Shown here piece by piece: positions 50,237 to 59,357 of a stretch of 64,000 nucleotides of DNA. The position numbers were made by a program, and so were the translations under genes. The DNA is from Brevibacterium sp. (GTDB lineage: Bacteria > Actinomycetota > Actinomycetes > Actinomycetales > Brevibacteriaceae). How positions within the stretch are numbered: the first letter of the stretch is position 1; the number at the start of each line of letters is the position of its first letter. Location of the stretch: the NCBI RefSeq assembly GCF_031179145.1, contig NZ_JAPSIB010000002.1, forward strand, positions 124,001 to 188,000, read 5' to 3'. The notes below the pieces were generated by a model. It worked only from the letters and a program-made list of their open reading frames with translations, did not search any database and had not been told where the DNA came from.

Positions 50237-51259
50237 TTACAGCCCCGAGTACGAATGCAGGCCGTTGAAGTAGACGTTGACGACGGTGAAGTTGAAGATC
50301 ACCGAGGCGATGCCGATGAGGTTGAGCACCGCCACCTTCGTCGGGCCCCAGCCGCGGGTGGCCCTGGCGTGCAGGTACGCCGCGTAGACGACCCAGACGA
50401 CGAACGTCCAGATCTCCTTCGAGTCCCAGCCCCAGTAGCGGCTCCAGGCGACCTCGGCCCAGATCGCGCCGGCGATGAGGGTGAACGTCCAGGTGATGAA
50501 TCCGACCGCGGCGATCGTGTACGAGACGCGCTCGATGTCCGTGCTCGCGGGCAGGCGTTTGGTGAAGCGCAGCCACTTCGGCGCCCGGTCCTCGTAGCGG
50601 GCCTTGAGGATCTGGAACACCGCGAGGATGGCCGAGATGTAGAGCAGCGCCGTCGAGAGGATGGCGATGGGCACGTGGATGGCGATCCAGTACGACTGCA
50701 GCGCCGGGATCAGCTGCGCGGCGGGAGTGTAGAAGACCGTGATCGACAGCCCCAGGGACAGCAGCACCCCACCGGCCACGAAGGTTCCCAGGTAGCGGAC
50801 GTCCTTGCGGATGTTGACGATGAGATAGACGACGACGGTGATCGCGGTGGCGGTGAGGATGTACTCCATCATGTTGCCCCACGGCACCCGCATCACCGAC
50901 AGCGCTCGGGTGAGCACCGCCGCGACGTGCAGCAGGGCGGCGAGGACGAGCAGAGAGGTGCCGACGCGGGCAGCGCGCCGGGCCCGCTCGGCGCCGTGTC
51001 TCGAGGCGGCGTCGTCCGAACCGGTGTCGTCCGAACCGCCGGTCGCGGTGTCCGGGGCGTCGAGCACGGCGGTGGCCGTCTTCCGGCTCGTCCGGCGCAC
51101 GCTCAACGGCTTCGACTCGGCCGACGTGACTTCGCTCTGCTTTAGCTCCCGCCCGCCGAAGAGGTCGAACGCGTAGGCGATCATCGCGATCGCGTAGACG
51201 ATCATCGCCGAGACGATGAGCTGATTCGACCACATCGCGAGGTCAGTGTTGACGTCCAT
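50237..51259 (-). CDS. ccsB: Cytochrome c biogenesis protein ResC/CcsA
   Basis: 340 residues, about eight spans. The heme-handling tryptophan-rich motif YWGWDSKEIWTFVVWVVYAA is intact, with conserved His residues in flanking spans (IHVPIAILS; HARATRGWG). With ResB it forms the System II heme export and ligation complex. The N-terminal cytosolic linker (about 40-95) is Asp/Thr-rich. GGAGG lies before the ATG. It is the last gene of the ccs run, 65 nt after resB. Confidence 0.95.
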   Translation of the reverse strand: MDVNTDLAMWSNQLIVSAMIVYAIAMIAYAFDLFGGRELKQSEVTSAESKPLSVRRTSRKTATAVLDAPDTATGGSDDTGSDDAASRHGAERARRAARVGTSLLVLAALLHVAAVLTRALSVMRVPWGNMMEYILTATAITVVVYLIVNIRKDVRYLGTFVAGGVLLSLGLSITVFYTPAAQLIPALQSYWIAIHVPIAILSTALLYISAILAVFQILKARYEDRAPKWLRFTKRLPASTDIERVSYTIAAVGFITWTFTLIAGAIWAEVAWSRYWGWDSKEIWTFVVWVVYAAYLHARATRGWGPTKVAVLNLIGIASVIFNFTVVNVYFNGLHSYSGL

Positions 51260-51324
51260 TAGTCCTCCGGATCACTTGCGTTCGATCGCGCTCGGTCCCG
51301 TTCGCCGACTCGGCATTCGCCGAC

Positions 51325-52911
51325 TCAATCACGTTCGGAGGCAATTCTACTCCCGGTAGTAGAAGTCCTCGAATCCTCCGCCGAGGCGGGCCCTCCATCC
51401 CGCAGGTCCGCAGCGAGGTCCTTCGCGGCCCGCTCAACCATCGGGTCCTCGCCTCGGGCCAGCGCCGCGACTTCGACTCGGCCGTCGGCGACCCGGACCC
51501 ACATCCGCCTGCGCGGGACGAACAGCGACAGTCCCAGACCGAGCAGCACGCAGATCGCGCTGACGAGCATGAGGCCCTGGGTCGGATCCTGCGAGATGTC
51601 GACCGCAACGTAGCGCTTGACCCCGTCGAACGTGACCGAACCGCCGTTCGGCAGCTGCTGCGTCTGGCCGACGCCCAGCTCCAGGACGAGCGGTTCGCCG
51701 CTCGCGTCCGTCATCTGGGTCATCGAGTCGGCTTCGAGGGTGTACACCGATTGCGGAACCCCGGAATCGAGTCCCAGGTCCCCCGTGTACCCGCTCATCA
51801 CCAGGTAGGGATTGCGCAGCTCGGCGAAGCTCGAGACCAGCTCACCCTTGTCGTTCTGCGTCGCCGTGGGCAGGAACACCCCGACGAAGCCCATCTGCGT
51901 GCCTGCCGCGTCGGGCACCTTGATGACGCCCTCCGAGGTGTAGCCGGGACCTCCGTCCGGCACGAACACCGTCGGCCCCGACTGGACGACCTTTCCGGTC
52001 GCGTCCCTGACGGTGACCTCCGGGGCGTAGCCGTTGCCGGTCAGGTACACGCCGGTCCCGCCGACCCGGACGGGTTCGTTGACCTTGAGGGTGTGGTTCT
52101 CGCTCCGGCCGTCGACTGTCGTGGTCACCTCGGCTTCGAAGACCCGTGGCTGCCCGAACTGGGCGCCGGGTGAGTCCGCGTCGAACGCCGAGGTGAACTT
52201 GTCGAGGGTGAGGCGGAAGTCGGGCAGGGTGTCCGGGTCGTAGTACGCGCCCGGTTCGAAGGAATCGTAGGCGACCAGGGAGTTCGTGAAGGTGTCGCCC
52301 TCGATGAGGATCCGCTGCCCCTGATAGCCGAACAGTGAGCCGATTGCCATCGTCAGCGTCGCCACCAGCAGGGAGATGTGGAAGACGAGGTTGCCCGTCT
52401 CCCGCAGGTAGCCGCGTTCCGCGGCGACGTGGTCGCCGTGGCGGGCGGTCCGGTAGCCGAGCTTGCGCAGGCGCGTCTGCGCGGTGTCGAGGAACTCCTG
52501 CGAATCCGTCGCCGAGGTGAACGCCACGTATCCAGGCATCCGCCCCAACCGCCTCGGCGCCTTGGGCGGTGCCGAGCGCATCGCCTTCCAATGCTGGGCC
52601 GAGCGCGGGATCACGCACCCGACGAGGGAGATCATGAGGAGGAGATAGATGGAGGAGAACCAGATCGACGAGTAGACGTCGAACATCTGGATGGTGTCGA
52701 GGAACTGCCCCCAGGCGCCGTTGTCCTCGAGGAAGCGGGTGACGCGTCCCGGGTCCTGGATCCGCTGCGGCAGGAGGGAGCCGGGGATCGCGGCCAGCGC
52801 GAGGATGAGGAGCAGGATGAGGGCCACCCGCATCGTGGTCAGCTGCCGCCAGGCCCATCGGCACATGCCGAAGAAGCCCAGCTGCGGCTGGGTCGCCGTC
52901 GATTTGTCCAC
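51325..52911 (-). CDS. resB: Cytochrome c biogenesis protein ResB
   Basis: About 528 residues. The frame stays open further upstream, but that portion overlaps ccdA; I place the start at GTG 52911, which shares one base with the ccdA TAG. Three N-terminal spans (TTMRVALILLLILALAAIPG; FSSIYLLLMISLVGCVIPRS; LVFHISLLVATLTMAIGSLF), a large external domain with the DSPGAQFGQPRVFEAEV region, and a final span (MLVSAICVLLGLGLSLFVPR). It partners ResC in attaching heme to apocytochromes c. Confidence 0.94.
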   Translation of the reverse strand: MDKSTATQPQLGFFGMCRWAWRQLTTMRVALILLLILALAAIPGSLLPQRIQDPGRVTRFLEDNGAWGQFLDTIQMFDVYSSIWFSSIYLLLMISLVGCVIPRSAQHWKAMRSAPPKAPRRLGRMPGYVAFTSATDSQEFLDTAQTRLRKLGYRTARHGDHVAAERGYLRETGNLVFHISLLVATLTMAIGSLFGYQGQRILIEGDTFTNSLVAYDSFEPGAYYDPDTLPDFRLTLDKFTSAFDADSPGAQFGQPRVFEAEVTTTVDGRSENHTLKVNEPVRVGGTGVYLTGNGYAPEVTVRDATGKVVQSGPTVFVPDGGPGYTSEGVIKVPDAAGTQMGFVGVFLPTATQNDKGELVSSFAELRNPYLVMSGYTGDLGLDSGVPQSVYTLEADSMTQMTDASGEPLVLELGVGQTQQLPNGGSVTFDGVKRYVAVDISQDPTQGLMLVSAICVLLGLGLSLFVPRRRMWVRVADGRVEVAALARGEDPMVERAAKDLAADLRDGGPASAEDSRTSTTGSRIASERD

Positions 52912-53675
52912 TAGATCACCACTTCGAATCCGCTGATCGCACCCTGCAGGGTGGTCAGCCACAGTGTCCACAGACCGGAGGCCATGATGGCGCCGAGGAT
53001 GATGAGCAGCACTCCCCCGGTCCGCACGATCGCGGTCTGATGTTCTCGAACCCAGGTCAGGCGGCCGGCGCCTTTGTGAATCGCCAGGGCGAGGAGGATG
53101 AACGGCACCCCGAGGCCGAGGCAGTAGACGAACGCGAGCAGGGCACCGCGCCAGATCGTGCCGTCGGAGCCGAAGCTGACCGACAGGCTGAGCACCGCCG
53201 ACAGAGTCGGACCCACGCAGGGGGCCCAGCCCAGGGCGAAGGTCGCGCCGAGCAGCGGCGCGCCCCACAGTCCCGCCTTGGGTCTGGCGTGGATGCGGTG
53301 TTCGGACTGGAGCAGGCCGATGCCGCCCATGAAGACGAAGCCGGCGATGATGACGACGACGCCGAGCACCCGGATGAGGATGCCCTGCCATTGGGAGAAC
53401 AGCGCGCCGAGCGCGGAGAACGCTGTGCCCAGGGCCACGAACACGATCGTGAAGCCGAGCACGAACAGGGCGATGCCGACGACGACGCGCCAGGTCTCCT
53501 TGTCTTTGAGCGAGGATCCGCTGAGGCCTGTGACGTAGCCGACGTAGCCGGGGACCAGCGGCAGCACGCAGGGTGAGAGGAAGGACACCAGTCCCGCCAG
53601 CGCCGCCGCTCCCGCCGCCAGCAGCAGCGGGCCGCCGAGCACGAGCCCTGCGAACTGCGAACCGAGCCCCGTCAC
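52911..53675 (-). CDS. ccdA: Cytochrome c biogenesis protein CcdA (thiol-disulfide transporter)
   Basis: 254 residues, six spans. The two redox cysteines are seen in FLSPCVLPLVPGY and GWAPCVGPTLSAVL. It carries reducing power across the membrane to the thioredoxin-like lipoprotein encoded just upstream. GTG 53675 directly abuts the TAG of that gene. Confidence 0.96.
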   Translation of the reverse strand: MTGLGSQFAGLVLGGPLLLAAGAAALAGLVSFLSPCVLPLVPGYVGYVTGLSGSSLKDKETWRVVVGIALFVLGFTIVFVALGTAFSALGALFSQWQGILIRVLGVVVIIAGFVFMGGIGLLQSEHRIHARPKAGLWGAPLLGATFALGWAPCVGPTLSAVLSLSVSFGSDGTIWRGALLAFVYCLGLGVPFILLALAIHKGAGRLTWVREHQTAIVRTGGVLLIILGAIMASGLWTLWLTTLQGAISGFEVVI

Positions 53676-54251
53676 CTAGGCCTGCACATCCTCGATGAGA
53701 CCGCGCAGAGTCGACTCGTCGACCTCACCGACGACGCGGGCCGCGGCCCGCCCCTCGGCGTCGAGGACCACGGTCGAGGGGGTGGCCTGCGGGGGCAGGA
53801 CGCCGGACAGCAGCGCCACCATGTCCCCGCTCGTGTCGAGCATATTGGGATAGGGGATCTGGTAGTTGGAGATGAACGCGCCGGCCGCAGCCTCCTGATC
53901 GCGGACGTTGACGCCGATGAACTGCACCTTCTGACCGAACTCATCGGCGAGTGCCTTGAGCGCCGGCGCCTCCTTCCGGCACGGCGGGCAGGCCGCGTAC
54001 CAGAGGTTGATGACCACAGGGGTGGGCCGCAGATCGGCCAGGGACATCTCCTTGCCGTCCAGGGTCGTGAACTCAAGCTCCAGGGGTTCGCCGCGCTTGT
54101 CCTTCGGCACCTGGGAGACGACTCCGGAACCGGAGACATAGCCCTGGTCGGACCCGGCCTGGGAGGCCAGTTCGTCGTTCTCGCTGCAGGCGGTGAGCAG
54201 AAGGGCCGCACCGCCGATCAGTCCGGTGCTCAGAAGTGTGCGCCGATTCAT
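53676..54251 (-). CDS. ResA/TlpA-like thioredoxin lipoprotein
   Basis: 191 residues from ATG 54251. An Arg-pair signal ([10 protein letters not shown]) ends at lipobox LLTAC. The thioredoxin domain has INLWYAACPPCRKEAPALKA with the CPPC active site, and PSTVVLDAEGRAAARVVGEV. It keeps the CxxCH cysteines of apocytochrome c reduced, receiving electrons from CcdA. The ATG overlaps the upstream phosphatase stop (ATGA), and the stop abuts ccdA. Confidence 0.94.
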   Translation of the reverse strand: MNRRTLLSTGLIGGAALLLTACSENDELASQAGSDQGYVSGSGVVSQVPKDKRGEPLELEFTTLDGKEMSLADLRPTPVVINLWYAACPPCRKEAPALKALADEFGQKVQFIGVNVRDQEAAAGAFISNYQIPYPNMLDTSGDMVALLSGVLPPQATPSTVVLDAEGRAAARVVGEVDESTLRGLIEDVQA

Positions 54252-54889
54252 GCCCCCGCCACCGCTTGATCGGGCTGCAGATCGGGGCAGATGCTCTCGT
54301 AACTCACGGACACCAGTGTGGAGGAGTCGAATGTGAAAGTCGTGACAGACGCCAGGTCGCACTCCCGCCGGCGCGGGTCGTGGAAGAGCGAGCGCCCCTC
54401 GGCGGAGAGCCGGGTCATCCAGATCGGCAGCTGGTGGGTGACGATGACGCCTTCGGCCTCGGGGCCGTGGGCCTCGAGCTTCGCTCGCAGGCTCGCCATC
54501 GCCGCAGACATCCGCAGCACGATCTGCTTGTAGGGCTCGCCCCAGGACGGGGTGAACGGGTTGTACAGGCGCATGAGGTTCTTCGGGGCGGCCAGCCGCC
54601 GGCTGTTGACCTGCTGGCCCTGGAAGGAGTTCGCCGCCTCGATCACCCGGTCGTCGGTGAACACCGGCAGGTCGAGCCGCTCCTGCAGGGGCGCGATCGT
54701 CTGCTGCGCCCGCTCCAGGGGCGAGCACACGAGTTCGACGGGCGCTTTGTCGGCGGTGGCGAAGTGCTCCCCGACCCGACGGGCCATCTCGTGCCCGCGT
54801 TCGGTCAGACCGAAGTTCGGCAGCCGGCCGTAGAGAACCCGGTCTGGGTTGTCGACCTCGCCGTGGCGCACCAGATGGATGACGCTCAT
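54248..54889 (-). CDS. Histidine phosphatase (phosphoglycerate mutase-like)
   Basis: 213 residues, with the RHG motif in [34 protein letters not shown] and a second catalytic His in [15 protein letters not shown]. This is a broad-specificity phosphatase family. The gene overlaps both neighbours by 4 nt (hemL upstream, resA downstream), a common arrangement in actinobacteria though its role in heme or cytochrome synthesis is unknown. Confidence 0.93.
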   Translation of the reverse strand: MSVIHLVRHGEVDNPDRVLYGRLPNFGLTERGHEMARRVGEHFATADKAPVELVCSPLERAQQTIAPLQERLDLPVFTDDRVIEAANSFQGQQVNSRRLAAPKNLMRLYNPFTPSWGEPYKQIVLRMSAAMASLRAKLEAHGPEAEGVIVTHQLPIWMTRLSAEGRSLFHDPRRRECDLASVTTFTFDSSTLVSVSYESICPDLQPDQAVAGA

Positions 54890-56226
54890 GACCGACCCCC
54901 CGAGCCGGCGCCGGCCGCGGCGGCAGCGGCGGCCGCCGCGGGCAGGGCCGCGATGATCCTCTCGAGGATCTCATCGGTGTGGGCCAGCGACAGGAACCAG
55001 GCCTCGAAGGCGCTCGGCGGCATGTGGATGCCCTGATCGAGCATCGAGTTGAAGAACGCCGAGTACTGGCCGACGTTCTGCGCCCGGGCGTCGTCGTAGT
55101 TGGTGACCTCGCGGTCGGTGAAGAAGACGGAGAACATCGAGTTGGCGGACTGGATGACGTGGGCGACGCCCTCGGCCTCCAGGCTTGCGGCGACAGCGGG
55201 CCGCAGCACGTCGGCCGCCCGTTCGATGTGGGAGTAGACGTCGAGCTCTCGCGTCAGCTTCAGCGTCGTCAGCCCCGCAGCGGTCGCCACGGGGTTCCCC
55301 GACAGGGTGCCGGCCTGGTAGACGGGACCTGCCGGGGCCAGGTGGGCCATCACCTCGGCGCGGCCGCCGAAGGCAGCGGCCGGGAAGCCGCCGCCCATCA
55401 CCTTGCCGAAGGTGAACAGGTCGGCGGGCCCGTCGGGGTAGCCCAGGGTCTGCGACTCGTGGCCGTACCAGCCCGCGGCGGAGACGCGGAAGCCGGTCAT
55501 CACCTCGTCGCTGATCATCAGTGCGCCGTGGGCCTTGGTCAGGCGGCGGATGGTGTTGGTGAAGCCGTCACGGGGTGGCACGACGCCCATGTTGCCGGGG
55601 CTGGCCTCGGTGATGACGCAGGCGATCTCGTCACCGTGCTCGGCGAACACCGCCTCCAGCGCTTCGGCGTCGTTGTAGTCGACGACAATGGTGTCCTGCG
55701 CCTGGGCGCCGGTCACCCCCGGGGTGTCGGGCAGGGAGAAGGTGGCCAGTCCGGACCCGGCCTGCGCGAGCAGAGAGTCCACGTGCCCGTGGTAGCAGCC
55801 GGCGAACTTGACGATCTTCGCCCGGCCGGTGAAGCCGCGGGCCAGGCGGATGGCGCTCATCGTCGCCTCGGTTCCCGAGGACACGAGCCGCACCTGGTCG
55901 ACGGGCTCGATGCGGGACACGATCTCCTCGGCGAGTTCCACCTCCCCCGCGGACGGGGTGCCGAAGGAGAACCCACGTCCGGCGGCGTCCTGGACGGCGG
56001 CGAGCACCTCGGGGCGGGAGTGGCCGAGGATCATCGGTCCCCACGAGCCGATGAGGTCGATGTACTCGTTGCCGTCGACGTCGCGCAGCCACGCCCCCTC
56101 CGCCGAGGCGATGAACCGCGGGGTGCCTCCGACGGCCTTGAACGCGCGCACGGGCGAGTTCACTCCCCCGGGGATGACGCGCTCGGCGCGATCGAACAGT
56201 GCGGCCGACTGTGCTGTCTCCGTCAT
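54886..56226 (-). CDS. hemL: Glutamate-1-semialdehyde 2,1-aminomutase
   Basis: 446 residues, class III aminotransferase fold. [60 protein letters not shown] and the PLP lysine in [19 protein letters not shown]. It makes 5-aminolevulinate from the product of HemA. The C-terminus ends in a low-complexity alanine run (A9 then GAGSGGRS), beyond the usual end of the family. The ATG overlaps the MarR stop. Confidence 0.95.
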   Translation of the reverse strand: MTETAQSAALFDRAERVIPGGVNSPVRAFKAVGGTPRFIASAEGAWLRDVDGNEYIDLIGSWGPMILGHSRPEVLAAVQDAAGRGFSFGTPSAGEVELAEEIVSRIEPVDQVRLVSSGTEATMSAIRLARGFTGRAKIVKFAGCYHGHVDSLLAQAGSGLATFSLPDTPGVTGAQAQDTIVVDYNDAEALEAVFAEHGDEIACVITEASPGNMGVVPPRDGFTNTIRRLTKAHGALMISDEVMTGFRVSAAGWYGHESQTLGYPDGPADLFTFGKVMGGGFPAAAFGGRAEVMAHLAPAGPVYQAGTLSGNPVATAAGLTTLKLTRELDVYSHIERAADVLRPAVAASLEAEGVAHVIQSANSMFSVFFTDREVTNYDDARAQNVGQYSAFFNSMLDQGIHMPPSAFEAWFLSLAHTDEILERIIAALPAAAAAAAAAGAGSGGRS

Positions 56227-56738
56227 GGTGTCTCCTCAGTTCGCAGGTGGGTCGTGACCTTGTCGTGCATCTGGGTCATGCCCTGGTTTCGCAGGTGGGT
56301 CGTGACCTTGTCGAATATGCGACCCAGTGTCGCCATCTCGTCCGCGTCGAGCAAATCGACGAGGTGGTGGCGCACGCTCTCGACGTGGTCGGGGGCGCAG
56401 CTCCGCAGCAGGTCCCAGCCGGCCTCGGTCATGACGCAGTTGACTCCGCGTCCGTCCTCGGCGATCGGGACCCGTCTCAGCAGTCCGCGCTTCTCCATCC
56501 GGGCCACGCAGTGGGTCAGGCGGGAGCGCGACATCGTGGTGTCGGTGGCGAGCAGCGCCATGCGCATCGTGTGGTCCTCGTGCTCGGACAGCCGCACAAG
56601 GATCTCGTATTCGGGCATCCCGATGCCGTGCTGCTCCCGCAGCTCCCTGTCGAGGGCGATGGAGAGGAGTTCGCTGCCGGTGAGGAAGCTGCGCCAGGCC
56701 AGCTGCTCGTCCCGGCTCAGCCACTGCGGCTCCGTCAT
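56223..56738 (-). CDS. MarR-family transcriptional regulator
   Basis: 171 residues from ATG 56738, which overlaps the hemB stop (ATGA). A winged-helix core (about 25-125) with [20 protein letters not shown], then [20 protein letters not shown] and a wing region. The C-terminal tail repeats DKVTTHLR twice, from a 26-bp DNA duplication. Lying between hemB and hemL with 4-nt overlaps on both sides, it is part of the heme operon and may regulate it; MarR ligands are often phenolics or oxidants. Confidence 0.92.
   Translation of the reverse strand: MTEPQWLSRDEQLAWRSFLTGSELLSIALDRELREQHGIGMPEYEILVRLSEHEDHTMRMALLATDTTMSRSRLTHCVARMEKRGLLRRVPIAEDGRGVNCVMTEAGWDLLRSCAPDHVESVRHHLVDLLDADEMATLGRIFDKVTTHLRNQGMTQMHDKVTTHLRTEETP
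56240..56313. repeat. 26-bp direct repeat in the MarR gene
   Basis: The 26-nt copies 56240-56265 and 56288-56313 are identical and lie 48 nt (16 codons) apart. They duplicate DKVTTHLR in the C-terminal tail. Confidence 0.9.
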
Positions 56739-57751
56739 CGCTCTGTCCCGGCCGGACCTGCCCCGGCGGTCCCGTGCAGACGCTGGGCGACCTCGGTGGC
56801 CCAGTAGGTGAGGATCGCGTCGGCGCCGGCGCGTTTGAAGGCGATGAGGGATTCGTCGATGGCGCGTTCGCGGTCGATGGCCCCTGCTGCCGCGGCGAAT
56901 TCGATCATCGCGTACTCGCCGGAGACCTGGTAGGTCCACACGGGCACGGGAGATTCGGCGGCCACCTCGGCGAGGACGTCGAGGTAGGGCAGTCCGGGTT
57001 TGACCATGACGATGTCGGCGCCTTCGGCCAGGTCGAGGTCGAGCTCGCGCAGCGCCTCCCGTCCGTTCGCGGGATCCTGCTGATAGGTCAGGCGGTCGCC
57101 CTTGAGCTCCGAGTCCACGGCTTCGCGGAAGGGGCCGTAGAACGCCGAGGCGTACTTCGCGGTGTAGCCCATGATGACGACGTCGGGGAATCCGGCCGCA
57201 TCGAGGGCGTCGCGGCAGACGCCGACCTGGGCGTCCATCATCCCGGACAGGCCGATGACGTGGGCTCCGGCCTTCGCCTGCGCCACGGCCATCGAGGCGT
57301 AGCGGTCCAGGGTGGCGTCGTTGTCGACTCCGCCGCGCGCGTCGAGCACCCCGCAGTGGCCGTGGGAGGTGAACTCGTCGAGGCAGAGGTCGGCCATGAT
57401 GACCGTGTCCTCGCCGAGGTGGGAGTGCAGTTGCCTGATCGCGCGGTTGAGGATCCCCTCGGGGGCGTCGGCCTGTGATCCCGTCTCGTCCTTGTGCTCG
57501 GGGATGCCGAAGAGCATGAGTCCGCCGACCCCGGCGGCCACGGCCTCCTCGGCGGCGGTGAGCAGGGAGTCGAGGGTGTGCTGGACGACCCCGGGCATGC
57601 CGGTCAGGGGCGCGGGCTCACTCAGAGTCTCCTTGACGAACATCGGCAGGATGAGGTCGGCCGGGTGCAGGCGCACCTCGGACACGAGCCTGCGCAGCGC
57701 GGGGCTCGTGCGCAGTCGGCGGGGACGGACGGTCCCGGGGACGAGAGTCAT
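56735..57751 (-). CDS. hemB: Porphobilinogen synthase (ALA dehydratase)
   Basis: 338 residues. Metal-site segment [15 protein letters not shown] (a Cys-x-Asp...Cys variant between the zinc and magnesium types), first active Lys in [18 protein letters not shown] and Schiff-base Lys in [19 protein letters not shown]. It condenses two 5-aminolevulinates. It starts 1 nt after the hemD-type stop; the downstream MarR gene overlaps its stop. Confidence 0.96.
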   Translation of the reverse strand: MTLVPGTVRPRRLRTSPALRRLVSEVRLHPADLILPMFVKETLSEPAPLTGMPGVVQHTLDSLLTAAEEAVAAGVGGLMLFGIPEHKDETGSQADAPEGILNRAIRQLHSHLGEDTVIMADLCLDEFTSHGHCGVLDARGGVDNDATLDRYASMAVAQAKAGAHVIGLSGMMDAQVGVCRDALDAAGFPDVVIMGYTAKYASAFYGPFREAVDSELKGDRLTYQQDPANGREALRELDLDLAEGADIVMVKPGLPYLDVLAEVAAESPVPVWTYQVSGEYAMIEFAAAAGAIDRERAIDESLIAFKRAGADAILTYWATEVAQRLHGTAGAGPAGTER

Positions 57752-57752
57752 C

Positions 57753-59357
57753 TCAGGCCTTCTTTCTGCGGCGCTTCTGGCTGGGACGCATCGGGGTGGC
57801 GCCGGCGGCCAGATCGTCGGCGCGCGAGAGCTGGGCGAATTCGACCAGACCGTCGATGAGCGAGGTGAGGTTGGCCTCCTTCGCCAGCACGTCGACGCGC
57901 AGCCCGTGTTCGGCGGCGGTGTTGGCCGTGGCCGGTCCGATGCAGCAGATCACCGAGGTGGGAGCGGGCTTGCCGGCGATGCCGACGAGGTTGCGCACCG
58001 TCGAGGAGGATGTGAACAGGAAGGCGTCGAAGTCGCCGGCCTTGATGGCCTCCCGGATGGGGGCCGGCGGCGGGGAGGCGCGCACGGTGCGGTAGGCGGT
58101 GACGTCTTCGACGTCCCACCCCCTCTCGAGCAGGCCCGCCACCAGCACCTCGGTGGCGATGTCGGCACGCGGCAGCAGGACCCGGTTCATCGGGTCGATG
58201 TCCGGGACGTAGTCGGGCCATTCGGCTGCGAGCCCGCGGGCCGAGTGCTCACCGGCGGGCACCAGGTCGGGGGTGATCCCCCAGTCGGACAGGGAGGCCG
58301 CGGTGGCGCCGCCGACGGCGGCGATCTTCACTCCCGAGAGCGAGCGGGAGTCGAGGCCGAAGTCCTCGAACCACATGCGCACGGCGCGGACCGCGTTCAC
58401 CGAGGTGAAGCCGACCCATTCGTAGTCGCCGTCGACGAGTCCGCGGATCGCCTTCTCCATCTGCGTGGGCGTGCGCGGGGGCTGGACGGCGATCGTCGGC
58501 ACGACTGTGCCGACCGCACCCAGCTCAGCCAGCGCCTCGGCGGTGGAGGTGCCCTGTTCCTTGGTCCGCGGGATCAGGACCTGCCAGCCGAAGAGCGGCT
58601 TCGTCTCGAACCAGGAGAGGTCCCCGCGGGATTCGACTCCCTGTCCCATGATCATCACCATCCGATTCCCCGTGGCCTCGGCGAAGGCCGAGGACATCGC
58701 CTGTCCCAGGTTCGTGTCGATCGTCGTCTGCTCCGTGGTCGAGATCCCCCACCCCAGCAGGACCTTCGTCTCCTCTTTCCAGCCGTCGGCGAGCAGTGCC
58801 GCGATCGCCTGCCCGATCTCATCGGCGGTGCCCGTGAGCACATGGGTGGTGTTGCGGTGCTTCGACACGTCGACGTGCGTCTGCGGTCCGGCCTCGACGA
58901 AGCGCAGGGACCGGACCCGGTTCGTCGTCAGCGCGGTGCCCGTGTAGGCGGCGGTCGCCGCCGAGAGACCGACTCCGGGCACGATCTCGACCTCCACGCC
59001 GGCCTTCCTGCACACGGCGGCCTCCGCGGTGGTGGTGGTGAAGAGGAGGCCGTCGTCGGAACTCAGCCGCACCACCGTCCGGTCGGGGCGGGCGAGCTCG
59101 ACGAGCCTGCGCCCGCGCGTCGAGGCGGAGGCGCCCAGGCTCGTGGCCTCGACCACCTCGGCGGCCTGGGTGACATAGGCGGTGACGATCTCGGAGTGGA
59201 CGTCGGCGTCGTAGACGACGAGTTCGGCCGAGGCCAGCAGGTCGGCCCCGCGCATCGTCATCAGGCCCGCCTCTCCGGGTCCGCTGCCGATGAACACGAC
59301 GCGCGGCGAAGCAGGCAGCAGCCGCCGCGGCTGGACCTGTCCTGTTGCCACCGTCAT
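57753..59357 (-). CDS. hemD: CobA-HemD fusion: uroporphyrinogen-III synthase with methyltransferase-like N-terminal domain
   Basis: 534 residues. Residues about 18-255 are a tetrapyrrole-methyltransferase fold ([40 protein letters not shown]). Residues about 265-515 are a HemD domain ([53 protein letters not shown]). The normal SUMT motif RLKGGDPF is replaced by [10 protein letters not shown] at 97-106, so the methyltransferase half may have lost activity. The start overlaps the HemA-HemC stop in an ATGA. Confidence 0.93.
   Translation of the reverse strand: MTVATGQVQPRRLLPASPRVVFIGSGPGEAGLMTMRGADLLASAELVVYDADVHSEIVTAYVTQAAEVVEATSLGASASTRGRRLVELARPDRTVVRLSSDDGLLFTTTTAEAAVCRKAGVEVEIVPGVGLSAATAAYTGTALTTNRVRSLRFVEAGPQTHVDVSKHRNTTHVLTGTADEIGQAIAALLADGWKEETKVLLGWGISTTEQTTIDTNLGQAMSSAFAEATGNRMVMIMGQGVESRGDLSWFETKPLFGWQVLIPRTKEQGTSTAEALAELGAVGTVVPTIAVQPPRTPTQMEKAIRGLVDGDYEWVGFTSVNAVRAVRMWFEDFGLDSRSLSGVKIAAVGGATAASLSDWGITPDLVPAGEHSARGLAAEWPDYVPDIDPMNRVLLPRADIATEVLVAGLLERGWDVEDVTAYRTVRASPPPAPIREAIKAGDFDAFLFTSSSTVRNLVGIAGKPAPTSVICCIGPATANTAAEHGLRVDVLAKEANLTSLIDGLVEFAQLSRADDLAAGATPMRPSQKRRRKKA

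Noticed and set aside
50081..51233. Two long overlapping frames on both strands
   Set aside because: Both are shadows of resC, whose WWD-type motif and membrane spans are clear in the chosen frame.
54979..56811. 610-codon plus-strand frame
   Set aside because: Antisense to hemL and marR, which have intact motifs and coupled starts.
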